A stretch of 64,000 nt of DNA from Alphaproteobacteria bacterium (GTDB taxonomy: Bacteria; Pseudomonadota; Alphaproteobacteria; Caulobacterales; Caulobacteraceae), in NCBI GenBank assembly GCA_025359785.1, contig JANYET010000052.1, forward strand, positions 62,001 through 126,000, in the 5' to 3' direction. Below, piece by piece: positions 43,115-52,368 of the stretch. Both the position numbers and the translations under genes were made by a program. Under the pieces are notes generated by a model that ran no database searches, had not been told where the DNA came from, and saw nothing but the letters and a program-made list of their open reading frames with translations. Every line of letters starts with the position of its first letter. The first letter of the stretch is position 1.

Positions 43115-44507
43115 ACGCCAGCTTGGCGTAGAAGGCCGACCAGTCGTCGGCCTCCGCGATCGGAGCCCAGAGCGCCTCGATCTGGTCGTAGAGCAGCTCC
43201 TCCGGCTCAACCCGGGCGAAGTACGGATCGGCCAGACGCTCGGGCCGCTCGGGCTTGAAGCCGGCCAGCAGGCCGCGGAACTCGGCGAAACCGTCCTGGC
43301 GGTAGAGGTCGCCGCGCACGCCGCCCAATGCTCGGTCGTCGCGCCCGCAGAACCAGTCGAAGAAGAACGGCTCCCAGCGCAGCCGCTCACCGCCTTCGGC
43401 AAAGGCGCGGAAGGCCGCCTGCGCCAGCGCCGCATCAGCCTCGGCGCCCTGCCGCTGGACGCCCAGCCGGCCCAGCATGGCGGCGGTGAGCGCCTCGCGG
43501 TAGGCCGCGCCGAAGCCGCCCAGCGCGTCCACCAGGGCGTCGCTCTCGGCGACCAGGCTCAGCGCGCCGGCCAACTGCTGCAGGTTCCAATAGACCGCCT
43601 CCGGCTGGCGGCCGAAGCTGTAGAGCCCCGCGTGGTCGAAATAGGCGGCGGTGAAGTTCGGATCGTTGTGCGGCAGGAAGCGATAGGGCCCGTAGTCGAA
43701 GCTCTCGCCCGACAGGTTCATGTTGTCCGTGTTGAGCACCCCGTGGACGAACCCCGCCGCCATCCAGGCCGCGGTCAGCCGGGCGTCGCGCGCGACCACC
43801 GCGCGGAACATGGCCACCGGCCGGTCGTTGGCGGCCAAGAGGTCCGGATAGTAGGCCTCGACCACGTGGTCGACGAGGGCGGTGACCCGGTCCGGGCGTT
43901 CGAAGAAGGCGTGGCGCTGGAAGCTGCCGAAGCGGATGTGGCCGTGGGACAGGCGCACCAGAACCGCCGAGCGCGTGGGGCTGGGCTCGTCGCCCCGCTC
44001 AAGGTCCTCGCCGGTCTCGATCAGCGAGAATGTGCGCGAGGTCGGAACGCCCAAGGCTTCCAGCATGGCCGTCGCCAGCACCTCGCGCACCCCGCCCTTA
44101 AGCGTCAGCCGCCCGTCGCCGGAACGCGACCAGGGGGTGCGGCCTGACCCCTTGGTTCCGAGGTCCAGCAGGCGACCCGTTCCCCCGTGCTCAACAGAGC
44201 CCTCGCGCATCTGGGCGAAGGTGAAGCCGCGACCGTCGCCGATCTCCGGGTTGTAAACCCGGAACTGATGGCCGTGATAGCTCTGCGCCAGGGGCGGATC
44301 GAGGTTGCCTGGCAGGGGTTCGAAGCGGCCGAAGTGGGCGATCCATTCGGCGTCGGTGAGGGTGTCGAGCCCCACGGTCGCCGCGGCCCGGTCGTTTCGA
44401 AACCTCAGGATCGTCTGGGGAAAGATCTCCGCCCGCACCGGGTCGGCGAACTCCGGGCCGAGCGCCTGGACTTGCGGATCGGGACGGTAGCCGCTGGAGA
44501 CTGGCAT
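43077..44507 (-). CDS. selO: SelO/YdiU protein adenylyltransferase
   Basis: 476 aa pseudokinase-fold enzyme that AMPylates protein targets. Recognisable blocks: SYHGHQFRVYNPEIGDGRGF, GTKGSGRTPWSRSGDGRLTLKGGVREVLATAMLEALGVPTSRTFSL and VHGVLNTDNMNLSGESFDYGPYRF, with the Asp-Asn metal-binding pair. The C-terminal Sec/Cys of some members is not evident. Start ATG overlaps the hxlR stop (TGATG), making it the last gene of a four-gene cluster. Confidence 0.92.
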   Translation of the reverse strand: MPVSSGYRPDPQVQALGPEFADPVRAEIFPQTILRFRNDRAAATVGLDTLTDAEWIAHFGRFEPLPGNLDPPLAQSYHGHQFRVYNPEIGDGRGFTFAQMREGSVEHGGTGRLLDLGTKGSGRTPWSRSGDGRLTLKGGVREVLATAMLEALGVPTSRTFSLIETGEDLERGDEPSPTRSAVLVRLSHGHIRFGSFQRHAFFERPDRVTALVDHVVEAYYPDLLAANDRPVAMFRAVVARDARLTAAWMAAGFVHGVLNTDNMNLSGESFDYGPYRFLPHNDPNFTAAYFDHAGLYSFGRQPEAVYWNLQQLAGALSLVAESDALVDALGGFGAAYREALTAAMLGRLGVQRQGAEADAALAQAAFRAFAEGGERLRWEPFFFDWFCGRDDRALGGVRGDLYRQDGFAEFRGLLAGFKPERPERLADPYFARVEPEELLYDQIEALWAPIAEADDWSAFYAKLASIEAARRGWGLA

Positions 44508-44983
44508 CAGCCGATCCGCCGCGCGCCGGGGCCCAGCGTCACGCGGACATCGTCCATGGCCAGCGGCCTGGCCTTCGGCTCGGCCGTCATGGCGACGACC
44601 ACCGGCCGGCCCGTGGCGCGTTCGGTCACCTTGGCGGTCGGCCCGTCCGGCGACGGTGTCCAGCGCTCGCTCCATTGGCCGAGCGCGAGCAGCACCGGGA
44701 CGAGGTCCCAGCCCTTGTCGGTCAGGTGATACTCCGCGCGGCGCCGCTGCCCAGGCTCGGCGTAGGCCTGGCGCGCCATCAGGCCCGTTTCGACCATCGC
44801 CTTCAGCCGCCCGCTCAGCACGCCGCGTCCACCGCCCAGCGCATTGGCGAAGTCGTCGAACCGGGTCAGGCCATAGACCGCCTCGCGCAGGATGCGCAGC
44901 GTCCAGCCGTCGCCGGCGACATCCAGCCCTCGCCGCATGGCGCAGCTGTCCAGATCGTAGAGAAATCTCGGGTGCATCAGCAT
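44507..44983 (-). CDS. HxlR-family transcriptional regulator
   Basis: 158 aa from MLMHPRFLYDLDSCAMRRGL. Winged-helix with the HxlR arrangement: CAMRRGLDVAGDGWTLRILREAVYGLTRFDDFANALGGGRGVLSGRLKAMVETGLMARQAY, then EYHLTDKGWDLVPVLLALGQW. Such regulators often have the sensing Cys near the N-terminus, here CAM. A 13-bp palindrome sits 6 bp before the start. It is downstream of the SDR gene by 44 bp. Confidence 0.88.
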   Translation of the reverse strand: MLMHPRFLYDLDSCAMRRGLDVAGDGWTLRILREAVYGLTRFDDFANALGGGRGVLSGRLKAMVETGLMARQAYAEPGQRRRAEYHLTDKGWDLVPVLLALGQWSERWTPSPDGPTAKVTERATGRPVVVAMTAEPKARPLAMDDVRVTLGPGARRIG

Positions 44984-44988
44984 CGGTT

Positions 44989-45001
44989 CCTGAATTTCAG
45001 G
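44989..45001. promoter_or_regulatory. CCTGAA-T-TTCAGG palindrome upstream of hxlR
   Basis: Perfect 6-1-6 inverted repeat between the SDR stop and the hxlR start, directly upstream of the RBS. Its position fits autoregulation by HxlR. Confidence 0.4.
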
Positions 45002-45027
45002 ACCGTACCTAGCACCGGTCGCCGCGT

Positions 45028-45828
45028 CTAGCCGATGCGGATGCCCATGGCGCCGTCCACCGGCAGGATCGCACCGGAGATGAAGCGCGCGTCGTCGGAG
45101 GCGAGGAAGAGCGCCGCGTGCGCGGTGTCCCAACCGTCGCCCATCTTGCCCTTCAGCGGCACCCGCGCATCGCGCTCGGCGCGCACCTCCGATGTCGGCC
45201 GGCCGGTCGCCGTGGCGATGCCGCTCACCGCCATCGGCGTGTCCATGTAGCCCATCATGATGGCGTTGCAGCGCACGCCATAGCGGGCGTTGGACTGCGC
45301 AACCGACGTCGTAAGCCGGTTCACCCCGGCCTTGGAGACCTCATAGGCCAGCTGGATGCCGCCGGCCCGCGCCGCCAGCGAGGAGATGTTGACGATCGCC
45401 CCGCCACCCTGGTCGCGCATCACCGGCAGCGCCGCCTTGATGGTCAGCCACATGCCCTTCAGGTTCACCGACAGGATGCGGTCGAAGGCCGCCTCCTCCA
45501 GCCGGTGGGCGGGCGCGTCGCCGCCGCCAATGCCGACATTGTTGATCAGGACGTCGAGCCGTCCATAGCGGGCCTGGGCCTCCTCAATGATCCGCGCGCA
45601 GTCCGCGGCCTTGACCACGTCGGCGGCCATCGCCGACGCCGCGCCGCCCTCCTCGGCGACCTGCGCCGCGGTCTCCTGCGCCCGCTCGATCACCCGGTCG
45701 ACGCAGAGCACGGTCGCGCCCTCGCGAGCGAACAGCACGGCCATGGCGCGGCCGTTGCCGATGGTCTCGCCGGGCGTCTGGCCGGCGCCCACCACCACCG
45801 CGATCTTACCCTCCAGCCGACCGGCCAT
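45028..45828 (-). CDS. SDR-family oxidoreductase
   Basis: 266 aa classical short-chain dehydrogenase. Cofactor loop VVVGAGQTPGETIGNG differs from the usual TGxxxGxG, INNVG follows beta4, catalytic Ser in NISSLAARAG, and YEVSK. Asp44 (CVDR) after beta2 suggests NAD(H) preference. It follows the CMD-domain gene by 1 bp and precedes hxlR, so it is likely part of one catabolic or detoxification unit; substrate unknown. Confidence 0.88.
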   Translation of the reverse strand: MAGRLEGKIAVVVGAGQTPGETIGNGRAMAVLFAREGATVLCVDRVIERAQETAAQVAEEGGAASAMAADVVKAADCARIIEEAQARYGRLDVLINNVGIGGGDAPAHRLEEAAFDRILSVNLKGMWLTIKAALPVMRDQGGGAIVNISSLAARAGGIQLAYEVSKAGVNRLTTSVAQSNARYGVRCNAIMMGYMDTPMAVSGIATATGRPTSEVRAERDARVPLKGKMGDGWDTAHAALFLASDDARFISGAILPVDGAMGIRIG

Positions 45829-45829
45829 G

Positions 45830-46393
45830 TCAGAACCCCTTGAGGTCGGGATCGAGGGTCTGGCCAGCGTCGAGCTGCACCCCGAAGGTGTTCAGGATCA
45901 TCGAGACCTGGGTGTACTGGCCAGTGGTGAAGACCACGTCCATCCGCTGCTTGTCGGTGAAGTGCGCGCCCAGCTCGGCCCAGGTCGCCTCGCCGATGAA
46001 CTGATCGTTGTGCAGCTCGTCGGTCGCCCGGATCAGGGCTGCGTCCGCCGCGCTCCAGCCCGCATCGGGCCCCGCCTTGATGCGGCCGATCTCGTCGTCG
46101 GTCAGGCCCGCCTGCAGGCCGATCCGCGTATGCTGGGTGAACTCGTAGCCGGATTTGCAGAGGTAGCCGGTGCGCAGGATCACGATCTCCCGCTCGCGCG
46201 CCGGCAGGTCGTTGCGCCGCGACAGGACGTAGCCGCCCCAGGCGTTGAATCGGGTCAGCGCCTTGGGCGCGCGGGCCAGCGTGCGGAAGATATTCAGCAC
46301 CGGCCCCGGTCGCATGGGCTCCAGCGCCTCGGCCTGTTCAGGGGTCAGTTCGGTGTCGCCCAGGGGCGCGAAACGGGGTTGGCTCAATCGCAT
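45830..46393 (-). CDS. Carboxymuconolactone decarboxylase-family (AhpD-like) protein
   Basis: 187 aa. CMD core RNDLPAREREIVILRTGYLCKSGYEFTQHTRIGLQAGLTDDEIGRIK. Only one Cys is present where AhpD has CxxC (here C-K-S-G), so peroxidase-type redox chemistry is unlikely, while the E-x-x-Q-H part is kept. First gene of the CMD-SDR-hxlR-selO cluster and divergent from nhaA. Confidence 0.85.
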   Translation of the reverse strand: MRLSQPRFAPLGDTELTPEQAEALEPMRPGPVLNIFRTLARAPKALTRFNAWGGYVLSRRNDLPAREREIVILRTGYLCKSGYEFTQHTRIGLQAGLTDDEIGRIKAGPDAGWSAADAALIRATDELHNDQFIGEATWAELGAHFTDKQRMDVVFTTGQYTQVSMILNTFGVQLDAGQTLDPDLKGF

Positions 46394-46458
46394 GGTCGGA
46401 TCCTCCGTCGCCTCTCCTGGGCGGTCTCTCCGGATACCTTAGCGGCGCGCGCGCGGCC

Positions 46459-47682
46459 ATGCTAACCGAAGTCATGGCGAAGCGGATCACGCTGGATTTC
46501 CTGAAGACCGAGAGCGCGTCGGGCCTGATCCTGGCGACCGCGGCGCTGGCGGCCATCGTGCTCGCCAATTCGCCTTGGGCGTACGCCTATTTCGGCTTTA
46601 TCCACCAGCCCTTCACCATCGAGATCGGCGCCTTCACCGAGACCCTGCCGGTCGGCGACTGGGTCAAGGACGGGCTGATGGCGGTCTTCTTTTTCGTCGT
46701 CGGCCTGGAGATCAAATACGAGATCATCAAGGGCGAGCTCGCCAATCCGCGCCGCCTGGCGCTGCCGGTCATCGCCGCCCTGGGCGGCATGGTCGGCCCG
46801 GCCCTGATCTATCTGGCGGTCAACGCCGGGATGGCCGGCGCGGGCCTGCCGGGCGCCGCGCCACAGGGTTGGCCGGTGCCGGTCGCCACCGACATCGCCT
46901 TCGCCATCGCCGCCCTGGCTGTCGCCGGGCCGAAGCTGCCGCCGAACTTCCGGGTGTTCCTGCTGACGCTCGCCATCGTTGACGACCTGGGCGCCGTCGG
47001 CCTGATCGGGCTGCTCTTCACCCACCACTTCCGGATCATGGAGCTGCTGGGGGCGCTGCTGGCGCTGGCCGGCATGGGCCTGCTCGGCCGCTGGCGCCGC
47101 GCACCCTACCTCTTCTACCTGTTGGGCTTCATCATCGTCTGGGGCTTCACCCTGAAGTCGGGCGTCTCGACCTCATTGGCCGGCGTCGCGGCGGCCGCGA
47201 CCATCCCGCTGGAGCCGCGCAAGCCGGGACGGCCGGGCGTGCTGGAGGACTTCATGGAGGGCTTGCACCCTTACGTGGCCTTCCTGATCCTGCCGCTGTT
47301 CGCCTTCACCGCGGCCGGTTTCACCTTCCGGCATCTGGGGCTCTCCGATCTGTTCGGGCCGGTGGCGCTAGGCGTCGCGGCGGGCCTGTTCTTCGGCAAG
47401 CAAATCGGCGTCTTCGGGGCCACGGCCCTGGTGATCGGCCTGAAGCTGGCGCGCCGGCCCACCGGCGCCAAGTGGATCGAGCTCTACGGCCTGTCGCTGC
47501 TCTGCGGCCTGGGCTTCACCATGAGCCTGTTCATCGGCCAGCTTGCCTTCCCGCTCAGCGACGCCGCCGCCCAGGCCGAGGTGCGGATCGGCGTGGTCGC
47601 GGGCTCCCTCGCCTCCACGGTCGCCGGGATGGCGGTCCTGGCCTGGGCCCAGCGCCGGCGCGCGCGCGAAGAGGCCGACTAG
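46459..47682 (+). CDS. nhaA: Na+/H+ antiporter NhaA
   Basis: 407 aa (ATG 46474, MAKRITLDFLK, is an alternative start). Twelve predicted helices with the ion-binding Asp pair in AIVDDLGAVGLIGLLF, the TM4 ATDIAFAIAAL motif and pH-sensor region VGLEIKYEIIKGEL. It exports Na+ in exchange for protons. The 3' end overlaps the convergent response regulator by 4 bp. Confidence 0.94.
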   Translation: MLTEVMAKRITLDFLKTESASGLILATAALAAIVLANSPWAYAYFGFIHQPFTIEIGAFTETLPVGDWVKDGLMAVFFFVVGLEIKYEIIKGELANPRRLALPVIAALGGMVGPALIYLAVNAGMAGAGLPGAAPQGWPVPVATDIAFAIAALAVAGPKLPPNFRVFLLTLAIVDDLGAVGLIGLLFTHHFRIMELLGALLALAGMGLLGRWRRAPYLFYLLGFIIVWGFTLKSGVSTSLAGVAAAATIPLEPRKPGRPGVLEDFMEGLHPYVAFLILPLFAFTAAGFTFRHLGLSDLFGPVALGVAAGLFFGKQIGVFGATALVIGLKLARRPTGAKWIELYGLSLLCGLGFTMSLFIGQLAFPLSDAAAQAEVRIGVVAGSLASTVAGMAVLAWAQRRRAREEAD

Positions 47683-48314
47683 ATCAGGCCCATCCCACGG
47701 GCCCTGACCACCGCGTCGGTGCGGTTGACGGCGCCCAGACCCGCGATCGCGGCGGCGGCGTGCGCCTTGATGGTGGCCGGCGAAAGGTCGAGATCGCGGG
47801 CGATCTCCTTGTTCGACTGGCCGGTGGCGATCAGCTTAAGGACATCGATCTGGCGCACGGTGAGACGCACGGCAGGGACCGCCGCCGCCACGCCGTCGCC
47901 CCCGCCGACCCGCCGCGCCGCCAGTTCCTCGATACGCGGCGGCAGGTAGCGCCCGCCGGCCAACACCAGCCGGATCGCCGCCTCGATGATGGCGCTTTTG
48001 GACGTCTTGGGCGCGAACCCAGCGATCCCCAGGCGGAAGAGCGCCAGCAGCACCTCGTCCTCCTCGTTGCCGGTCACCACCAGGACGGGGGCGTTGGGCG
48101 CCGCGGCGCGCAGGCGCCCGATCCCTTCCAACGGAGTCGCGCCCGGCATGACCAGGTCGCAGATGATCAGGTCCGGCCCCATGGCGGCGGCCGACCAGGC
48201 CTGCGGGAAGTCGGCGGCCTGGATGACGCTCGCAGCGGGCCAGCCGAGGGCGACCGCGCCGGCCAGGGCCTCGCGCATCATCGCGTGGTCGTCACAGATA
48301 AGGCAGGTTTGCAT
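47679..48314 (-). CDS. LuxR-type response regulator
   Basis: 211 aa from MQTCLICDDHAMM. Receiver domain with phospho-acceptor Asp53 (LIICDLVMPG) and acidic pair D8-D9; C-terminal GerE/LuxR HTH (LTVRQIDVLKLIATGQSNKEIARDLDLSPATIKAHAAAAI). Paired with the histidine kinase that ends 22 bp upstream. An extended frame to 48413 overlaps the kinase gene and is rejected. Confidence 0.9.
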   Translation of the reverse strand: MQTCLICDDHAMMREALAGAVALGWPAASVIQAADFPQAWSAAAMGPDLIICDLVMPGATPLEGIGRLRAAAPNAPVLVVTGNEEDEVLLALFRLGIAGFAPKTSKSAIIEAAIRLVLAGGRYLPPRIEELAARRVGGGDGVAAAVPAVRLTVRQIDVLKLIATGQSNKEIARDLDLSPATIKAHAAAAIAGLGAVNRTDAVVRARGMGLI

Positions 48315-48336
48315 AGGCGACGCCGGCCCCAGCAGG

Positions 48337-49593
48337 TCAGCCAGCTTTGGCTTCCGCAGCGCGAAGTTCAAGCCAGAACGCGCTGCCGTGGGTCCATTTC
48401 GGGTCCAGCCCAACCTCGCCGCCCATCAGCTCGGCCATCCGGCGCGCCGAACCCAGGCCCAGGCCGAAGCCGCCCCGGATCTCGTCGCCGTGGTCGGCGC
48501 CTTGGATATAGTCCTGGAAAAGACGCTGTGCGTCGGCCGGCGCGATCCCGCGCCCGTCGTCGATCACCCACAGCCGCACCCGCTCGTCCCGCCGCCGGGC
48601 CCCAACGAGTATCCGTCGCGCCTTGGCATGACGGACCGCGTTGGAAACCAGGTTCCCGAGCGCCCGCTCGGTCAGTTGCACATCGGCCAGCGCCGCGATC
48701 CGGCTGGGCATCGCCGCGATGCTGACGCCGGCCAGCCGCGCCGCCGGCTCGTTCACCTCCGCGATCCGCGCGATCAGCGGCCCCACGGCGATGACCTCGA
48801 TCCTCGGCTCGACGGCGCCGGCCTCCAGGCGCAGATGGTCGAGCACCTGGCGCAGCAACTGCTCGGTCGTGTCGAAGGCCCAGGTCACGTTTCGCGCGGC
48901 GGCCGCGCGCTGCGCCGTGGTCGTGGCCGCCATGGCCTGGTCAAAGAACAGGCGCGCCGCCTGCAAAGGCTGGCCCAGGTCGTGGCTGGCAGACGCCAGG
49001 AAGCGGGTCTTGGCGTCCCGCTCGGCGGCGACCTGGGCCAGTGCGGCCTCGGCGGTCACGCGCGCGGCGTGGGCGCGGTCCACGGCCCGCTGGACGATGC
49101 CGCGCAAGGTCATCGCGTTGAAGGCGTAGGCCAATGCATAGGGCGCGATCACCCACGAGAACCGCTCCCAGTGGGCGAGGAAATAGAGGGCGGTCGAGAT
49201 CGGCAGGGCTAGCTGCATCAGCGGCCGGCGGCGCGTGGCGGGCGGCGGCTCGATGGCGCTCAGCACCTGCACCGCGGTGGTGGCGAAGACGCCGGTCACC
49301 GCCAGCAACCGCACCGCCTCGCTGGCGTAGGGCATGCACAGCCAGAACATGGTGATGATCACCACATTGCCGCCCCAGCCGATGGCGCGGTTGGCGGCGC
49401 GGCGGTGGGGCGAGCTTCGGCCGAGGACGCCGGCGCCCAGCATCGCCAGCCACGCGACCACATAGACCGCAGTCGCCGAAACAGTGACCAGCAGCGGCCC
49501 TCGCGGCAGGGCCGGGCCGATGAACAGCGCCACCAGCGCGACGGAGGCGATCAGCGTCGCGATGGCGATGAGATGGACCGGCAAGGCCCGCAT
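48337..49593 (-). CDS. Membrane histidine kinase
   Basis: 418 aa. Five or six helices in the first about 170 residues, a short coiled coil, then the H-box with His204 (SASHDLGQPLQAARLF), N-box NLVSNAVRHA, and G-boxes VIDDGRGIA and GGFGLGLGSARRMAEL. The Q-P-L H-box is typical of kinases that pair with LuxR-type regulators. No extracytoplasmic domain is evident, so sensing is probably through the membrane helices. Divergent from the PEP-CTERM gene. Confidence 0.9.
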   Translation of the reverse strand: MRALPVHLIAIATLIASVALVALFIGPALPRGPLLVTVSATAVYVVAWLAMLGAGVLGRSSPHRRAANRAIGWGGNVVIITMFWLCMPYASEAVRLLAVTGVFATTAVQVLSAIEPPPATRRRPLMQLALPISTALYFLAHWERFSWVIAPYALAYAFNAMTLRGIVQRAVDRAHAARVTAEAALAQVAAERDAKTRFLASASHDLGQPLQAARLFFDQAMAATTTAQRAAAARNVTWAFDTTEQLLRQVLDHLRLEAGAVEPRIEVIAVGPLIARIAEVNEPAARLAGVSIAAMPSRIAALADVQLTERALGNLVSNAVRHAKARRILVGARRRDERVRLWVIDDGRGIAPADAQRLFQDYIQGADHGDEIRGGFGLGLGSARRMAELMGGEVGLDPKWTHGSAFWLELRAAEAKAG

Positions 49594-49737
49594 CCGGTCG
49601 TCCTCCCCCAGAAAGCGGTCATCTTCGCCTGAACGGCGAGGCGCGCAACGGGGCTAGGCCATCAGGCTAGCCCGTTCGGCTAATGGGAGCGCGGCCCACC
49701 GGGGCGCTACCTTGGCGCTCGTGCAAGGAGCCAAGTG

Positions 49738-50631
49738 ATGCGTCCCATCCTCAAAAGACTCGCCACTGCTGCGATCGCCACCGCTACCCTCGCCGGCGCC
49801 AGCGGAGTCGCCGCAGCGACAATGACCGGGTTCGTGGGCGTTTCCACCAGCGGCAGCATCGGTGACTGCATACCCAAGACCGAAACCAAGTCCGCCGCCG
49901 TCTCGCTGGCAATGTCCTGCGGCGACCGGTTCGGCGTCCTCAGCGCGACGGCTTTCGCCGAGGCGGGCCATGTCGGCGCCACGGCCGGCGCCGCGACGTT
50001 CGGCGGAACCAGCACCCCGGCCGCTCCGGTCGCCCATGCCACCTATTCCGACTTCCTGATCTTTACATCGTCGGATCCCAACGCCACGGAGGCCGAGGTG
50101 TCCGTGAACATCCTGGTTGATGGTGTTCTCAACGCCGCGCGGGGCGATCCGAGCGTCTTCACTGGCGGCAGCGCCGCCTTTGACGCCTTCGTCGTATTGA
50201 CCGGCAGATTGGACCTCGAAGAACGACTCAACGATGACGGTTCGCTGTTCGTGCATAGCAACTTCGGTCTCGTCAGCGGCGTGCTTGGCCCCGCGCCCCA
50301 TGGGCTAGTGCGCAGCCCGACCCTGTTTGTACCGCTGAACCAGCCGATCTTCTTCGAGATGGGCCTGGAGGTGGGCGGCGGCTCGGTCGGTCCCGGCGCC
50401 TCGGCCCGCTCGGACTTCGGCCACACCTTCGCCCTGCCGACCGGAATGGATGTCTTCAATCTGGCCGATGGCGTCACGGTCAATGCCGGCGACTACCTGG
50501 TGAACAACCGTTACTTCGACCCGCTGGCCGCGCCGGCCGGCGTGCCGGAGGCGGCGTCCTGGCTCCTGATGATCGCGGGCTTCGGCCTGGCGGGCGCCGC
50601 GCTCCGCCGGCGCCGGGTGGCTGCCGCCTAG
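49738..50631 (+). CDS. PEP-CTERM-like exported protein
   Basis: 297 aa from MRPILKRLATAAIATATLAG with RBS aaggag (the GTG one codon earlier is too close). Signal peptide to SGVAAA, Ser/Thr/Gly-rich body, and a C-terminal anchor VPEAASWLLMIAGFGLAGAALRRRRVAAA. The sorting triplet reads P-E-A rather than P-E-P, with the W, G-F-G helix and Arg cluster intact. Secreted surface protein of unknown role. Confidence 0.78.
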   Translation: MRPILKRLATAAIATATLAGASGVAAATMTGFVGVSTSGSIGDCIPKTETKSAAVSLAMSCGDRFGVLSATAFAEAGHVGATAGAATFGGTSTPAAPVAHATYSDFLIFTSSDPNATEAEVSVNILVDGVLNAARGDPSVFTGGSAAFDAFVVLTGRLDLEERLNDDGSLFVHSNFGLVSGVLGPAPHGLVRSPTLFVPLNQPIFFEMGLEVGGGSVGPGASARSDFGHTFALPTGMDVFNLADGVTVNAGDYLVNNRYFDPLAAPAGVPEAASWLLMIAGFGLAGAALRRRRVAAA

Positions 50632-50639
50632 ACCCAACG

Positions 50640-50667
50640 AAAAAGGGCCGCCCTCGCGGACGGCCCT
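50640..50667 (-). terminator. Intrinsic terminator after aldehyde dehydrogenase
   Basis: Minus strand gggccg, 10-nt loop with further pairing (tccgcgaggg), cggccc, then five T. It follows the 50688-52127 stop by about 20 bp and may also serve the convergent PEP-CTERM gene. Confidence 0.75.
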
Positions 50668-50687
50668 CAATCGCTGATGCGCGGGTC

Positions 50688-52127
50688 TTATTCCGCGGCT
50701 TGCTTCGGCGCGTAGCCGAGCACGGCCTTGGTTTCCAGGAACTCGTGGAAGGCGAAGTCGCCCCACTCGCGCCCGTTGCCGCTCATCTTGTAGCCGCCGA
50801 ACGGCGCCATCAGGTCGCCACCGCCGCCGTTGATCGAGACCTGGCCGGCGCGCAGCTTCGAGGCGACCTTGCGGGCCTTCTCGAGATCACCCGACTGGAC
50901 GTAGGCGGCCAGGCCGTACTCGGTGTCGTTGCCGATATCGATGGCCTGATCCAGCGTGTCGTAGCCCAGGATCGACAGCACCGGGCCGAAGATCTCTTCC
51001 TTGGCGATGGTCATGTCGTTGGTCACGTTGGCGAACACCGTGGGCTTCACATAGTAGCCCTTGCCGAGGCCGTCCGGACGGCCGGTCCCGCCGATGACCA
51101 GGGTCGCGCCCTCGTCGATGCCGGCCTGGATCAGCTTCTGGATCTTGTCGAACTGGGTCTTGTTGACCACGGGGCCGAGCTGGCTGTTGCCGTTCGGATC
51201 GCCGACGGTGACCTGGCCGGCGGCCTCGCGGGCGACCGTGATCGCCTCATCCATGCGGGTCTTTGGCACCAGCATGCGCGAGGGCGCGTTACAGGACTGG
51301 CCCGAATTCGGCATCATCGAAGCCACGCCACGGCCGACGCCCTTCGCAAAGGCGTCGTCGTCGAGGACGATGTTCGGGCTCTTGCCGCCCAGCTCCTGGG
51401 CCACGCGCTTGACGGTCGGGGCCGCCGCCTTGGCGACCTCGATGCCGGCCCGCGTCGAGCCGGTGAAGGAGACCATGTCCACGTCGGGGTGGCTCGACAT
51501 CGCCGCGCCGACCGTCGGACCGTCGCCCTGCACCAGGTTGAACACGCCCGCCGGCACGCCCGCCGCATGCATGATCTCGGCGAAGATCTGGCCGGAGAAG
51601 GGCGCCACTTCCGACGGCTTCAGGATCATCGTGCAGCCTGTCGCGATGGCCGGGGCCACCTTGCAGACGATCTGGTTCAGCGGCCAGTTCCACGGCGTGA
51701 TGAACGCGCAGACGCCGATCGGTTCCTTGACGATCATCGTCGGGCCGCGGTCGTCCTCGAACTTGAAGGTCTTCAGGACCTCGATGGCGGTGGACAGGTG
51801 GCCCATGCCGATCGGCACCTGGGCGCGTTGCGCCAGCGAGGCGGGCGCGCCCATCTCCTCAGTGACCGCGGTCGCCAGGTCGCCGAAGCGCTTCTGGTAC
51901 TCGGCCAGGATGCGGCCCAGCACTTCCAGGCGCTCTTCACGACTCGTCTGAGACCAGGACGGGAAGGCTTTGCGCGCGGCCTTCACGGCCTTGTCCACGT
52001 CGGCGGCGCTGCCCATCGCGATCTTACCGGCGACCTCTTCGGTGGCCGGGTTCTCAACATCCAGCGTCTTCAGCTCGGTGGGATCGACCCACGCTCCGTC
52101 GATATAAAATTTCAGGTACTCGCGCAT
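50688..52127 (-). CDS. NAD(P)-dependent aldehyde dehydrogenase
   Basis: 479 aa. ALDH superfamily: FITPWNWPLNQIVCKVAPAIATGC, SFTGSTRAGIEVAKAAAPTVKRVAQELGGKSPNIV with catalytic Glu, nucleophile Cys in NSGQSCNAPSRM, and EEIFGPVLSILGYD. Oxidises an aldehyde to its acid; the individual substrate cannot be assigned. A stand-alone gene with its own terminator. Confidence 0.92.
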   Translation of the reverse strand: MREYLKFYIDGAWVDPTELKTLDVENPATEEVAGKIAMGSAADVDKAVKAARKAFPSWSQTSREERLEVLGRILAEYQKRFGDLATAVTEEMGAPASLAQRAQVPIGMGHLSTAIEVLKTFKFEDDRGPTMIVKEPIGVCAFITPWNWPLNQIVCKVAPAIATGCTMILKPSEVAPFSGQIFAEIMHAAGVPAGVFNLVQGDGPTVGAAMSSHPDVDMVSFTGSTRAGIEVAKAAAPTVKRVAQELGGKSPNIVLDDDAFAKGVGRGVASMMPNSGQSCNAPSRMLVPKTRMDEAITVAREAAGQVTVGDPNGNSQLGPVVNKTQFDKIQKLIQAGIDEGATLVIGGTGRPDGLGKGYYVKPTVFANVTNDMTIAKEEIFGPVLSILGYDTLDQAIDIGNDTEYGLAAYVQSGDLEKARKVASKLRAGQVSINGGGGDLMAPFGGYKMSGNGREWGDFAFHEFLETKAVLGYAPKQAAE

Positions 52128-52368
52128 CGCGTCCTCCCGGGATCGTTCGATTTGAAGCTGTCGCCGGTCGGGTGCGTCCCGTCCGGCTTCGGCGTCTATT
52201 TTAGTGATCGGCGTTAACTGGGGAAGTCAGATTCCCTAATCATCGTCAGCCGAGCCAATACGCCCGATCAAGGCGGTTGGATGACAGGGGAGACCTTGGC
52301 GGCGGAAAAGCTTGTGAGGCCGCCTGCGCCCCGATAAAGCCGGACCATCGAATTTGCGGAGCCCCGTC

